A stretch of 64,000 bases of DNA from Novosphingobium sp. B 225 (GTDB taxonomy: Bacteria > Pseudomonadota > Alphaproteobacteria > Sphingomonadales > Sphingomonadaceae). The position numbers were made by a program, and so were the translations under genes. This document shows, in pieces, positions 33,901-42,509 of this stretch. Below the pieces are notes generated by a model. That model had not been told where the DNA came from. It made no database searches and was given only the letters and a program-made list of their open reading frames with translations. The stretch lies in contig NZ_MWLM01000034.1 in the NCBI RefSeq assembly GCF_002198665.1, positions 79,468 through 143,467 on the forward strand, in the 5' to 3' direction. Every line of letters starts with the position of its first letter. The first letter of the stretch is position 1.

Positions 33901-34514
33901 GCCTGGCCCCGGTGACGATTGTGGTGCCCGAAGGTTCGATGCTCAATCCGCGCTATCCCGCCGCCGTGGTTGCGGGCAATGTCGAAACCAGTCAGGTGGT
34001 AACCGACGCGCTGTTCGGCGCATTCGGGGCGATGGCGGCGGCGCAGGGGACGATGAACAATTTCACTTTCGGCACCGACCGCTATCAATACTATGAAACC
34101 ATCGCCGGGGGCGCGGGGGCCGGGCCGGGCTTTGCCGGGGCCAGCGCGGTCCAGACCCATATGACCAACAGCCGCCTGACCGATCCTGAAGTGCTGGAAA
34201 GCCGGTTTCCGGTGCTGCTGGAAGAGTTTGCGATCCGGCGCGGATCGGGCGGCGCGGGCCTGTGGCGCGGCGGCGATGGCGCGGTGCGGCGGCTGCGCTT
34301 CCTCGAACCGATGCAGGCCGGTCTGCTCGCCAACCGCCGCCGGGTGCCGCCGTTCGGGCTCGCCGGGGGCGAACCGGGAGTTTGCGGCACCGGGCGGGTC
34401 GAGCGGCTGGACGGCACAGTCGAAATGCTCGGCGCGACGGCCTCTGTCAGCCTGGCTACGGGCGATGTAATCGTGATCGAAACGCCCGGCGGGGGAGGAT
34501 ACGGCGAGCCATGA
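30921..34514 (+). CDS. 5-oxoprolinase / hydantoinase (HyuA-HyuB fusion)
   Basis: A 1197-residue protein that joins both hydantoinase subunits, as in ATP-dependent 5-oxoprolinase, which hydrolyses 5-oxo-L-proline to glutamate. The HyuA half starts FWIDRGGTFTDVVARGPDG, then MGTTVATNALLERKGEP, FDMGGTSTDVSHYAG and PGPACYRRGGPLTVTDCNVM. The HyuB half (from about residue 690) has IFNGLFMAIAEEMGSALARS, NIRERLDFSCAVFD, HMPVHLGSMGESV and RGHHADVGGIAPGSMPPDS. Both halves are complete. Hydantoinases and acetone carboxylases share the fold, but the one-chain form and the neighbouring DUF969/DUF979 genes favour 5-oxoproline. Its stop overlaps the DUF969 start (ATGA at 34511-34514). Confidence 0.88.
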   Translation: MTTSASRWQFWIDRGGTFTDVVARGPDGRVLTAKLLSEDPARAEDAAVAAIRQLTGTPNGPLPPAEVRMGTTVATNALLERKGEPTVLAITRGFGDALRIGTQDRPELFVREIRLAEPPHARVIEIDERVDAAGNVVRALDEAAALAAFRQAVADGLRSVAIVLMHGWRYTAHEARLAQLARQAGFTQISVSHKIAPLIKLIGRGDTTLVDAYLSPVLRRYVEAFSGELGAESEPLFMQSSGGLVQGRHFHGKDAILSGPAGGIVGMARTAELSGEGRVIGFDMGGTSTDVSHYAGAYERDSEVRVANVRIRAPMLRIHTVAAGGGSICRFDSGRLVVGPESAGAVPGPACYRRGGPLTVTDCNVMLGKIMPEHFPALFGPTGDQPLDRQVVEQKFAALAADVARETGQQLPPQDLAAGFVRIAVTQMAHAIRQISVARGHDVTQYAMACFGGAGGQHACLVADELGIATVLIHPLAGVLSAYGMGLASEAAMRERSLGLPLVAGVEQEIEAARAALADEAAAQLGTPASRIEASLFLRRAGSENAIELPPGPLDELTAGFAAAHRAQFGYDLAGELVVDRVRVEAAAEDASAAQLAWPLPDLSGAALGTAPCWLQGAEAAVPVFDRAALAAGFSAAGPMVVIDPLSTTMVEPGWTLRVDGDGTLRLERSAARAAAPVLGAEADPIRLEIFNGLFMAIAEEMGSALARSAMSVNIRERLDFSCAVFDAQGRLAANAPHMPVHLGSMGESVQVVLRARAGGADGRGIRRGDAYVLNAPYAGGTHLPDITVVMPVFAQGDTDAPSFFVAARGHHADVGGIAPGSMPPDSRSIAEEGVLLDNVLLVDEGRFREAELRDLLSSGPYPSRAVDQNLADLAAQVAACARGAAGLHHACAEHGQATVSAYMAHVHANAEEAVRRLIGRLEDGAFPYELDNGAVVAVAVRVDREARSVTIDFTGTSDQLEGNFNAPFSVVRAAVMYVLRTMIDDPIPMNEGCLAPVTIVVPEGSMLNPRYPAAVVAGNVETSQVVTDALFGAFGAMAAAQGTMNNFTFGTDRYQYYETIAGGAGAGPGFAGASAVQTHMTNSRLTDPEVLESRFPVLLEEFAIRRGSGGAGLWRGGDGAVRRLRFLEPMQAGLLANRRRVPPFGLAGGEPGVCGTGRVERLDGTVEMLGATASVSLATGDVIVIETPGGGGYGEP

Positions 34515-35164
34515 CTCTGTGGGTTCTATCCGGTTTGGCGGTGATGGTCTTTGGCTTTGTGCTGCGGTTCAATCCGCTCGTGGTGATACTTGCCGCTGCT
34601 CTCGCCTCGGGGCTCAGCGCGGGCTTGCAGCTGGTTGAAATCGTGGCCGCCTTCGGCAAGGCGTTCAACAACACGCGCTATGTTTCGGTGATCTGGATCG
34701 TGCTGCCGGTGATCGGGCTGCTTGAGCGCCGCGGGTTGCAGGAACGCGCCAAGGCGCTGATTTCCGGACTGAAAGGGGCCACGACCGGGCGGTTGCTGCT
34801 CGGCTATCTGCTGTTCCGCCAGCTCACCAGCGCGCTGGGCCTCACCTCCATCGCCGGCCCGGCGCAGACCGTCCGGCCGCTGGTCGCACCCATGGCGGTC
34901 GCCGCATCGGGCTCTGACGATCCGGCCGAGCAGAACCGGATCAAGGCCTTGTCTGCTGCGACTGACAACGTCGGGCTGTTCTTTGGTGAGGATATCTTCA
35001 TCGCGATCGGCTCAATCCTGCTGATGAAGGGCTTCATGGATCAGCAGGGTATTCAGCTAAGCCCGTTCGACCTGTCGGTCTGGGCGATCCCCACCGCGAT
35101 TTTCGCCTTTGCCATCCATGGCTTCCGCCTGTGGCGACTGGACCGCAAGGAGGCCGGGCAATGA
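34511..35164 (+). CDS. DUF969 membrane protein
   Basis: A 217-residue integral-membrane protein with about five hydrophobic stretches (for example LWVLSGLAVMVFGFVLRF and YVSVIWIVLPVIGLLERRG). The ERAKALISGLKGATTGRLLL, SALGLTSIAGPAQTVRPLV and NVGLFFGEDIFIAIGSILLM segments are typical of DUF969. The family has no proven function; in my recollection its members, with DUF979, co-occur with oxoprolinase or pyroglutamyl-peptidase genes and have been suggested to be transporters. Start ATG 34511 overlaps the oxoprolinase stop and its own stop overlaps the DUF979 start, so the three are translationally coupled. Confidence 0.85.
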   Translation: MTLWVLSGLAVMVFGFVLRFNPLVVILAAALASGLSAGLQLVEIVAAFGKAFNNTRYVSVIWIVLPVIGLLERRGLQERAKALISGLKGATTGRLLLGYLLFRQLTSALGLTSIAGPAQTVRPLVAPMAVAASGSDDPAEQNRIKALSAATDNVGLFFGEDIFIAIGSILLMKGFMDQQGIQLSPFDLSVWAIPTAIFAFAIHGFRLWRLDRKEAGQ

Positions 35165-36096
35165 TCGGGCTCGCACAGGTATATGTGGTCGCCGGACTGG
35201 CTTTCACCGCCTTCGCCGCGCTGTCACTGACCGATGCCAGCAATCCGAAGCGCCTGATAAATGGCGCGTTCTGGGGCCTGTTGGCGCTGTCGATGCTGGC
35301 CGGGGATCAACTGGGCGATCTCGGCAACGGGGTGCTGGTCCTTGCGCTGGTCGCGCTTGCTGCGCTGGGGCTTGGCAAAGGCAGCGGCGGGGCAAGCGAG
35401 GCGGAGCGCGCTGGTGCGGCGGCGCATCATGGCAACCGCCTGTTCCTGCTTGCCCTGGTGATCCCGGCCACGGCGCTGGCGGGAACATTCCTGTTCAAGC
35501 TCGCGCCCGCGCTGGTCGATCCCAAACAGGTCACGCTGGTCAGCCTGACGCTGGGTGTGCTGCTGGCGCTGGCCTGCGGCATGGCGGTGCTGCGCGCCGC
35601 GCCCTTGGTGCCGCTGCAGGAAGGGCGGCGGCTGATGGATACGGTCGGCTGGGCCGGGATCCTGCCGCAGATGCTGGCCAGTCTGGGTGCGGTGTTCGCA
35701 CTGGCCGGGGTAGGGGATGTGGTTGGCAAACTGATGGCCGGGGTGATCCCGCAAGGCAGCCTGTTTGCCGCCGTGCTGGCTTACGGCCTTGGCATGGCGC
35801 TGTTCACGATGGTGATGGGGAACGCCTTTGCCGCTTTCCCGGTGATGGCCGCGGCGATCGGGCTGCCCTTGCTGATCCACCAGTACCACGGCGATCCGGC
35901 GATTGTCGCCGCGATCGGGATGCTCGCGGGGTTCTGCGGCACGCTGATGACGCCGATGGCAGCGAACTTCAACATTGTCCCCGCCGCGCTGCTTGACCTG
36001 CCTGACCGCAATGCGGTGGTGAAGGCGCAGGTCCCCACGGCCTTGCCGCTGCTCGCGGTCAATATCATGCTCATTTACTGGCTGGCCTTCCCATGA
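35161..36096 (+). CDS. DUF979 membrane protein
   Basis: A 311-residue protein with nine or so membrane segments, of the DUF979 family. Typical pieces are VYVVAGLAFTAFAALSLTDA at the N-terminus, DTVGWAGILPQMLASLGAVF, YGLGMALFTMVMGNAFAAFP and GFCGTLMTPMAANFNIVPAA. The last two, with conserved Gly, Asn and Pro in membrane segments, look like transporter cores. ATG 35161 overlaps the DUF969 stop (ATGA), and the stop overlaps the start of the DUF2891 gene (36093-36096). A joint role with DUF969 as an importer of 5-oxoproline or a related compound is an inference from the operon. Confidence 0.85.
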   Translation: MIGLAQVYVVAGLAFTAFAALSLTDASNPKRLINGAFWGLLALSMLAGDQLGDLGNGVLVLALVALAALGLGKGSGGASEAERAGAAAHHGNRLFLLALVIPATALAGTFLFKLAPALVDPKQVTLVSLTLGVLLALACGMAVLRAAPLVPLQEGRRLMDTVGWAGILPQMLASLGAVFALAGVGDVVGKLMAGVIPQGSLFAAVLAYGLGMALFTMVMGNAFAAFPVMAAAIGLPLLIHQYHGDPAIVAAIGMLAGFCGTLMTPMAANFNIVPAALLDLPDRNAVVKAQVPTALPLLAVNIMLIYWLAFP

Positions 36097-37085
36097 TGCA
36101 GCTGACTGACAGCCACGCCGCGCAGTTCATGGCGCTGACGCTGGGCCACCTGACCCGCGAATTTCCGCACAAGCTGGACCATGTGATGGACGGCCCCGCC
36201 GATGTCCGCCGCCCCAGCGATCTGCACCCGATCTTCCACGGCAGCTTTGATTTCCATTCCTGCGTCCACGGCTATTGGCAGGTCATGCGGCTGGCCCGGC
36301 TCTATCCGCGCCTGCCCGAAGCGGACCGGGTGCGCGCGCATGCCGACCGGATGCTGACGGCAGAGAACTTCGTGGGTGAGCTGGCCTACCTCGCCAATCC
36401 CAGCACGCGCGGGTTCGTGCGGCCCTATGGCTGGGCCTGGGTGCTGGCGCTGCATGGCGAACTGGCGCGGCACGATGCGCCCTGGGCAGGCCACGCGGAG
36501 CCATTCGCGCGCGCCTTTGCGGCGCGCTTCGCCGCGTTCCTGCCGGTCCAGACCTATCCGATCCGGGTCGGCACGCACTTCAATTCGGCCTTCGCGATGG
36601 TGCTGGCGCATGACTGGGCCAGCACCCACGATCCGGCGCTCGCCGCGCTGATCGCGGCCCGCGCGCAAGACTGGTTCGGGCTGGACCGCGCCTGTCAGGC
36701 GTGGGAGCCCAGCGGGGACGATTTCCTGTCCTCAGCACTGACCGAGGCACTGGTGATGAGCCGGACCATGGGCGCTGACTTTGCCGACTGGTTTGACCTG
36801 TTCCTGCCCGCCGCCGCCATGCAAAGCCCGGCGACGTTGTTCACCCCGGCGCACGTGTCAGACCGCAGTGACGGCAAGATTGCGCATCTCGATGGGCTCA
36901 ATCTCAGCCGCGCATGGTGCTGGCGTTCCATCGCCCGCGCTTTGCCCGATGGACATCCGGTCCGCCCGATTGCCGGGCAAGTGGCCGAAAGCCACATCGC
37001 CGCTGCCTTGCCGCATCTGGCAGACGATTACATGGGCGAACATTGGCTCGCGACTTACGCGCTGCTGGCGCTCGAAGCGGGTTAG
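36093..37085 (+). CDS. DUF2891 protein
   Basis: A 330-residue soluble protein of the DUF2891 family. It is recognised by HPIFHGSFDFHSCVHGYWQV near residue 50, AYLANPSTRGFVRPYGWAWVL near 105, the GTHFNSAFAMVLAHDWA segment, and the C-terminal LDGLNLSRAWCWRSIA. The many His, Trp and aromatic residues and the helical pattern recall alpha/alpha-barrel enzymes, but no activity is established. It is the last gene of the oxoprolinase operon, overlapping DUF979 by four bases. Its stop overlaps the stop of the convergent gene at 37082-37085. A hydrolase or epimerase acting on an oxoproline-derived compound is conceivable, but the sequence does not show it. Confidence 0.8.
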   Translation: MMQLTDSHAAQFMALTLGHLTREFPHKLDHVMDGPADVRRPSDLHPIFHGSFDFHSCVHGYWQVMRLARLYPRLPEADRVRAHADRMLTAENFVGELAYLANPSTRGFVRPYGWAWVLALHGELARHDAPWAGHAEPFARAFAARFAAFLPVQTYPIRVGTHFNSAFAMVLAHDWASTHDPALAALIAARAQDWFGLDRACQAWEPSGDDFLSSALTEALVMSRTMGADFADWFDLFLPAAAMQSPATLFTPAHVSDRSDGKIAHLDGLNLSRAWCWRSIARALPDGHPVRPIAGQVAESHIAAALPHLADDYMGEHWLATYALLALEAG

Positions 37086-39025
37086 TTCACCGGCGTTGCA
37101 CCTTGGCCCGCGGCCCAGGCGCGGCTGACTTCGCGTGAGCCGAGGTAATTGCCGGCCTTGTCATATTCGCGCACGGTCACTGTGCCGCTGCCCGCGCGCA
37201 TCGCCGCATCGAACCCTTCAGCCAGCCCGGCCAGCTGGTCCCAGAAGCTGGGCTTCTGGGTCTTGCGCCAGGCGACGTATTTCTGCCGCTGTTCCTCTTC
37301 CCAGCGCGCCTTGGTGGCTAGTTCGGCGGCCAGCTTTGCATCGGCTTCGGCCTGGGCCCGCGCGCCCGCGGCGGCGCGTTCGGCATCGATGTTGGCCATC
37401 CATGAAAGGCCCCGTTGGCACGATGGCATGGCGGCGCGGCCCCCGACGCAGAACCGGTTGAGCAGATCGCGGTCGGTCAGGGTATAGCGCTGGGCAAAGG
37501 CAAACACATCGGCATCGTTTTTCCCGACGAGATTCCGCTGGATCTGCCACAGTTCCAGCGATGTTGGCGCGGCCTTGCCCATAAAGGTGGCGAATTCGGC
37601 CCGCCATTTTGCATCCTCACGCCGCGCCAGCACGGCTTTCAGCATGGCCTGACCGGGCTTCGATTGCCGCCCCCAGCGTTCGCTCTGGCCAGACAGGATC
37701 ACCGCGTCCCACAGCGCCAGTCGCCCGGTCCGGGCGGCGTGCATCGCGCCGAAAACGGTATCGTCCGCTCCCGGCGATTCGCCCCACGATAACTTCTCAA
37801 GCGAGGCGAGGAATTTCTTCTCGGCTTGCTCGGGCGTATAGGTCACCGGAACAAAGGAAAAGTTTTCAAACTTGAAGGCATAATCGCTCTTGCCGGTGCG
37901 CGCCCAGTTGAACGGGTTGGCATATTTTCCGACCTGCACGAACTGCATCGAATAGCCCAGGCAATCCGTCAGGCAGCTGGCTCCGGACAGCGCGGCCAGC
38001 CGATCCGGGCCGTGGCGCTGCCAATAGTGCGCCCCCCAGATGTCGGCCAGGGTGGGCACCACCACCTGCACCAGATCGTAATTGCCCTGTTCAGGAAATT
38101 GCTGCCAGCCCGGCAATTTATAGGATTCCCTGGCGTTGCCATACTGCAGCACGATCAGCCCTTCGAGCACGGCATGCATCGCGTCGCGGTCACCGCTTTC
38201 GGCCAGTTCGCTCAGCCGTTTCAGCACCGGCCAGTCGATCAGGGCCTTGGCCATCGATTCGCGCTTTTTCCAATAGTCCTTGGTCCCATAGAGTTCGAGC
38301 CAGGGCAGGGCCGGGGAATTCTTCCAGCTGTCGCGCAGCTTGCGCACTTCGGACTTTTCGGACGATGTCAGTTGCCGCACCGAAAAGCGCGGGCGCAGCT
38401 GTTCCACCACTTCGCGCTTCAGGCCGTCCTTGCGACCCGAATCCGTCCCCCAGATTGCCCGGCCCTTTGCCCCCATCCGGTCCTGCACCGCCCGCATCGA
38501 TTCCAGGTACCATTGTTGCCCGGTCCGGGCAGGATCGCATTGCAGCGTTTGCGGGCGGAGCGTTTTCGTTCCTTCATACCAGGCCGCTTCAAGACAGCGC
38601 CCGGCCTGATCGACCAATTGCCTGTCGCGCACAGTCCAGGTTTCCGCTGCGCGCCGATCATCGCAAATGCCGATGCTGGCGATGCTGGCCACGTTGTTGG
38701 AATAGAGGCAGCCCAGATCACCGAACCGCAGGCGTACCCGGTTGCTGCCGGGGCCATCGATTGCTTCCAGCGTCACGCGCTGGCTCCAGATCGTATCGCA
38801 GAGCTTGATGTCACTGTTGTCGTAGCTGTCGGAATCGCTCACCGCGCCAAGACAGGCGGTGCGATCGCTGCCGGGGGTCAGGACCAGCGGGGCGACGGCC
38901 AGCCGCCGCAAGCGTTCTGGCAGGGATTCTGCACCGGGCGGGATCAGGGCGTTCTGCGCCTTCAGCGGGGCGGGCAGGCCAAGGGCAAGGCAAAGTGTCA
39001 GGGCAAGCGCCAATATGGCCCGCAT
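37082..39025 (-). CDS. Secreted protein with a ricin-like (beta-trefoil) region
   Basis: A 647-residue protein with signal peptide MRAILALALTLCLALGLPAP (cleavage near KAQ). Residues about 45-175 look like a ricin-type beta-trefoil: LVDQAGRCLEA, TLQCDPARTGQQWYL with a QxW motif at 170-172, and six Cys (58, 76, 106, 121, 144, 163) that could form three disulphides. Residues 200-520 are helical with Trp-rich stretches and resemble no family I know; repeats of the Sel1 kind are possible (ESGDRDAMHAVLEGLIVLQYG). Near 550-600 is an Ala/Glu/Lys-rich, probably coiled-coil stretch. The C-terminus has VREYDKAGNYLGSREVSRAW. It is alone, between the oxoprolinase operon and the Entner-Doudoroff operon. 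Confidence 0.75.
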   Translation of the reverse strand: MRAILALALTLCLALGLPAPLKAQNALIPPGAESLPERLRRLAVAPLVLTPGSDRTACLGAVSDSDSYDNSDIKLCDTIWSQRVTLEAIDGPGSNRVRLRFGDLGCLYSNNVASIASIGICDDRRAAETWTVRDRQLVDQAGRCLEAAWYEGTKTLRPQTLQCDPARTGQQWYLESMRAVQDRMGAKGRAIWGTDSGRKDGLKREVVEQLRPRFSVRQLTSSEKSEVRKLRDSWKNSPALPWLELYGTKDYWKKRESMAKALIDWPVLKRLSELAESGDRDAMHAVLEGLIVLQYGNARESYKLPGWQQFPEQGNYDLVQVVVPTLADIWGAHYWQRHGPDRLAALSGASCLTDCLGYSMQFVQVGKYANPFNWARTGKSDYAFKFENFSFVPVTYTPEQAEKKFLASLEKLSWGESPGADDTVFGAMHAARTGRLALWDAVILSGQSERWGRQSKPGQAMLKAVLARREDAKWRAEFATFMGKAAPTSLELWQIQRNLVGKNDADVFAFAQRYTLTDRDLLNRFCVGGRAAMPSCQRGLSWMANIDAERAAAGARAQAEADAKLAAELATKARWEEEQRQKYVAWRKTQKPSFWDQLAGLAEGFDAAMRAGSGTVTVREYDKAGNYLGSREVSRAWAAGQGATPVN

Positions 39026-39103
39026 CGGGTCAACTCCGGTTCCGCGCGACCGGAGCAGATTAGCGCCGCGGATCGGGATGGCAAGCCAGCCCGTTGCAGC
39101 GGA

Positions 39104-39718
39104 TCAGCGGGGAAGCGTTGCTGCCGTCCGGGCCGCAGCCTCGATCGCGGCCTTATCGGGGGTGCCCTTGGGGACAATCCACGATCCGCCGCAACACAAC
39201 ACTGCGTCCAGCGCAAGCCAGTCAGGTGCGGTCTGGGCGGTGATCCCGCCGGTCGGGCAGAACCGGACCGAGCCGAACGGACCGGCAATCGCCTTCAGTG
39301 CGGGGATGCCGCCATTGGCCTCGGCCGGGAAGAACTTGAACCGGTCCAGCCCCAGGTCGAGCCCGCGCATGATGTCGCTGCTGGTGGCGGTGCCGGGCAG
39401 GAAGGGGACTTTGGCGGCAATCGCGGCTTTGGCCAGGCTTTCGGTCAGCCCGGGGGAGACGATGAACTCGCTCCCTGCGGTCAGCGCATCGTCGAGCGCA
39501 TGTTCGTTGAGCACCGTGCCCGCGCCGACGACCGCGCCGGGAACCTGCTTCATCTCGCGGATCACGTCGAGCGCGCTGGCGGTGCGCAGGGTCACTTCGA
39601 GCACGGGCAAGCCGCCCGCAACCAGGGCTTCGGCAATCGGGCGAGCGTGGGCCACGTCTTCGATCACCAGCACCGGGATCACCGGGGCCAGGCGCATGAT
39701 GTGTTCGATGGTGGTCAT
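39104..39718 (-). CDS. eda: 2-keto-3-deoxy-6-phosphogluconate aldolase
   Basis: A 204-residue class I aldolase that cleaves KDPG to pyruvate and glyceraldehyde-3-phosphate, the last step of the Entner-Doudoroff pathway. The catalytic Glu is in GGLPVLEVTLRT, the Schiff-base Lys in LDRFKFFPAEANGG, and the phosphate-binding end is RFCPTGGITAQTAPDWLAL. Length is normal. It is the last gene of the operon; its start overlaps the glk stop by four bases (39715-39718). Confidence 0.95.
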   Translation of the reverse strand: MTTIEHIMRLAPVIPVLVIEDVAHARPIAEALVAGGLPVLEVTLRTASALDVIREMKQVPGAVVGAGTVLNEHALDDALTAGSEFIVSPGLTESLAKAAIAAKVPFLPGTATSSDIMRGLDLGLDRFKFFPAEANGGIPALKAIAGPFGSVRFCPTGGITAQTAPDWLALDAVLCCGGSWIVPKGTPDKAAIEAAARTAATLPR

Positions 39719-40692
39719 GCAAGATGCTCCGCAGCAAAGGCCGCCGCAGCCCCGAATAGGCCCGGCTGGGGATGGGTGATAAGTTTGACCGGCAAAGCGG
39801 CCATCAGGCCTTCGAACCGGCCCTTGGCGCGAAACCGGCTGGCAAAGCCTGATTGCAGCAGGGTGTCCTTGATCCGCAGGCCAAGACCGCCTGCGATCAC
39901 CACGCCGCTGGCGCCCTGGGCCAGGGCAATGTCTCCGGCAACCGCGCCCAGCGACAGGCAGAACCGGTCAACCGCAGCGGCGGCCAGGCTGTCTTCGCCC
40001 GAAGTGCCCAGTTGCCACAGCGTGCGGTCATCCAGCGGCTGAATCGCGCGCCCTTCCAGCGCGGCCAGGGCTTCATAGATGTCGACGATCCCGGGGCCGG
40101 AAACCACCCGCTCCACCGAAACCCGGCGATAGCGCTGGCGCAGCCGGGCCAGCACGGCATCTTCGATGCTGTCGAGCGGGGCAAAGTCGATATGCCCGCC
40201 TTCGGTCGCCTGGACGCGGTATTGTCCTGCGCCATCGCGCCAGACATGCGCCACGCCCAGCCCCGTGCCGGGACCGACGATCGACAGTGTGCCCTGGGCG
40301 GGCAGCGGCTCGTCCGGGCCAGCGAGGTGGACGAAATGGTCTACCCCGGCGCGCGCCACGGCATGGCCGACCGCGCCGAAATCGTTGACCAGCGTATGGC
40401 GGCTCGCACCCAGCTTTTCCGGGATCAGCGCGGGGCGGATGATCCACGGGTTGTTGGTAAAGCGGATTACCTCGCCCCCGACCGGACCGGCCACGGCAAT
40501 CGCCACATTGGGGGGCAGGGTGCCGCCCTGCTGGCGGGCAAAGTCTTCCCAGGCGGTCTGGAAGCTGGCGTGGTCTTTGGTGTGGAGTGTGGCCGGTTCG
40601 CCCAGCGTGATGCTGCCATCGGCGGATACTTCGGCCATGGCAAAGCGTGCATGGGTGCCGCCGATGTCGACAGTGACGAGTTCCGTGTTCAA
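39715..40692 (-). CDS. glk: Glucokinase
   Basis: A 325-residue bacterial glucokinase of the ROK-distinct Glk family; it phosphorylates glucose with ATP. Motifs: [17 protein letters not shown] (phosphate 1), [17 protein letters not shown] (sugar-binding), [14 protein letters not shown] with the catalytic Asp, and [18 protein letters not shown] (adenosine side). ATGA overlaps occur at both ends (39715-39718 with eda, 40689-40692 with edd). It supplies glucose-6-phosphate for zwf and fits permease-type glucose uptake in the absence of a PTS. Confidence 0.95.
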   Translation of the reverse strand: MNTELVTVDIGGTHARFAMAEVSADGSITLGEPATLHTKDHASFQTAWEDFARQQGGTLPPNVAIAVAGPVGGEVIRFTNNPWIIRPALIPEKLGASRHTLVNDFGAVGHAVARAGVDHFVHLAGPDEPLPAQGTLSIVGPGTGLGVAHVWRDGAGQYRVQATEGGHIDFAPLDSIEDAVLARLRQRYRRVSVERVVSGPGIVDIYEALAALEGRAIQPLDDRTLWQLGTSGEDSLAAAAVDRFCLSLGAVAGDIALAQGASGVVIAGGLGLRIKDTLLQSGFASRFRAKGRFEGLMAALPVKLITHPQPGLFGAAAAFAAEHLA

Positions 40693-42503
40693 AGTCCCGC
40701 CTCCGCCAGCATGGCCGAACCGCCCCGTTCAGCCCCGTCGGCGTGGTGGCGCAGCACAGCGAACAGTTCGCGCCCGGTGCCCATTTCCAGGCGCGGCGGC
40801 GCGGCCGGGGTGCGGGTGGACAGGTCGGCCAGCACTTCCAGCGATCCGATGTTGGCGCAAAGCCGAACCAGATCGCCATCCTGAAGCAGCGCCAAGGCGC
40901 CGCCGCCCAGCGCCTCCGGGGTGACATGGATGGCCGCCGGAATCTTGCCCGATGCGCCCGACATGCGGCCGTCGGTTACCAGCGCCACCTTGAAGCCGCG
41001 GTCCTGCAGGACGCCCAGCGGCGGGGTCAGCTTGTGCAGCTCGGGCATACCATTGGCGCGCGGGCCCTGAAAGCGGACCACAACGACGACATCGCGGTCC
41101 AGTTCGCCCGCCTTGAACGCGGCCTGCACGGCTTCCTGGCTGTCGAATACCCGGGCCGGGGCCTCGATCGTCCAGCGTTCGGCATCGACCGCGCTGGTCT
41201 TGAATGTGGCGCGGCCCAGGTTGCCCTGAACCAGCCGCATTCCGCCATCGCCCAGGAACGGCTGCGCAACCGGGCGCAACATCGCATCATCGCCGCTCTG
41301 CGCCGGGGCGGGGCGGACGGCCAGCGCTTCGCCGTCCAGCCAGGGCTCATCGGCATAGGCCCGCATGCCGCCTGCGGCCACGGTCAGCACGTCTGCGTGA
41401 GCCAGACCGGCATCGAGCAATTCGCGCACGACATAGCCGATCCCGCCAGCGGCGTGGAAATGGTTCACATCGCCAGCGCCATTGGGATAGACCCGCGCGA
41501 TCAGCGGCACGGCGCTGCTCAATTCGTCCAGATCCTGCCAATCAAGCTGCACGCCCGCCGCACGGGCCATGGCCGGCAAGTGGATCGCATGGTTGGTCGA
41601 TCCACCCGTGGCGAGCAGACCGACACAGGCGTTCACAATCGCCTTTTCATCAACCACCAGCCCCATCGGGCGATAGTCTGCACTGTCCCGGCCAATCTCG
41701 GCCAGGCGGTGCACCGCAGCGCGGGTCAGCGCGGAACGCAGCGGAGTGCCGGGCGGCACAAAGGCTGCGCCCGGAATGTGCAGGCCCATCATCTCCATCA
41801 TCATCTGATTGGAATTGGCCGTGCCATAGAAAGTGCAGGTGCCCGGCGAATGATAGCTCTTGCTCTCGCTGTCCAACAGCTCGGCCCGGCTGGCCTTGCC
41901 TTCGGCATAGAGCTGGCGGACTTTCTGCTTGTCCTTGTTGGCGATGCCGCTGGGCATCGGGCCGCTCGGCACGAACAGCGCGGGCAAATGGCCGAACCGC
42001 AGCGCACCGATCACCAGCCCGGGAACGATCTTGTCGCAAATCCCCAGCAAGGCCATGCCATCGAACATCGCGTGGCTCATCGCGATGGCCGTGCCTATGG
42101 CGATGGCATCGCGGCTGAACAGCGACAGTTCCATGCCGGCTTGCCCCTGGGTCACCCCGTCGCACATCGCGGGCACGCCGCCGGCCACCTGCGCGGTCGC
42201 ACCAACTTCGCGGGCGTACAGCTTCATCGCTTCGGGATAGCGCGCATAGGGCTGATGCGCGGACAGCATGTCGTTATAGGCGGTAACGATCGCCAGGTTC
42301 GGCCCGCGCCCGCTGGCGATGGCTGCCTTGTCTCCCTCGGCCGCGGCAAAGCCATGGGCCAGGTTTGAGCAGGACAGGCCGCTGCGCGCGGTAGAGCTAT
42401 GGGCTTCGCGCTCGATCAGGTCGAGATAGCGGCGGCGGCTGTCCTTCGAACGGTCGATGATCCTTGCGGTAACGCGCTCGATAATGGGGTGAAGCTGGGT
42501 CAT
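40689..42503 (-). CDS. edd: 6-phosphogluconate dehydratase
   Basis: A 604-residue [4Fe-4S] dehydratase of the IlvD/Edd family that converts 6-phosphogluconate to KDPG. Iron-sulphur ligands are in [39 protein letters not shown] and [11 protein letters not shown]. Other signatures are [17 protein letters not shown] and [19 protein letters not shown]. Complete length. It ends by overlapping glk, and only six bases separate its start from the zwf stop codon. Confidence 0.95.
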   Translation of the reverse strand: MTQLHPIIERVTARIIDRSKDSRRRYLDLIEREAHSSTARSGLSCSNLAHGFAAAEGDKAAIASGRGPNLAIVTAYNDMLSAHQPYARYPEAMKLYAREVGATAQVAGGVPAMCDGVTQGQAGMELSLFSRDAIAIGTAIAMSHAMFDGMALLGICDKIVPGLVIGALRFGHLPALFVPSGPMPSGIANKDKQKVRQLYAEGKASRAELLDSESKSYHSPGTCTFYGTANSNQMMMEMMGLHIPGAAFVPPGTPLRSALTRAAVHRLAEIGRDSADYRPMGLVVDEKAIVNACVGLLATGGSTNHAIHLPAMARAAGVQLDWQDLDELSSAVPLIARVYPNGAGDVNHFHAAGGIGYVVRELLDAGLAHADVLTVAAGGMRAYADEPWLDGEALAVRPAPAQSGDDAMLRPVAQPFLGDGGMRLVQGNLGRATFKTSAVDAERWTIEAPARVFDSQEAVQAAFKAGELDRDVVVVVRFQGPRANGMPELHKLTPPLGVLQDRGFKVALVTDGRMSGASGKIPAAIHVTPEALGGGALALLQDGDLVRLCANIGSLEVLADLSTRTPAAPPRLEMGTGRELFAVLRHHADGAERGGSAMLAEAGL

Positions 42504-42509
42504 GCTCTG

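Noticed and set aside
32361..34160. A 599-residue minus-strand frame inside the oxoprolinase gene
   Set aside because: It is antisense to conserved HyuA/HyuB motifs, with no motif or ribosome-binding site of its own.
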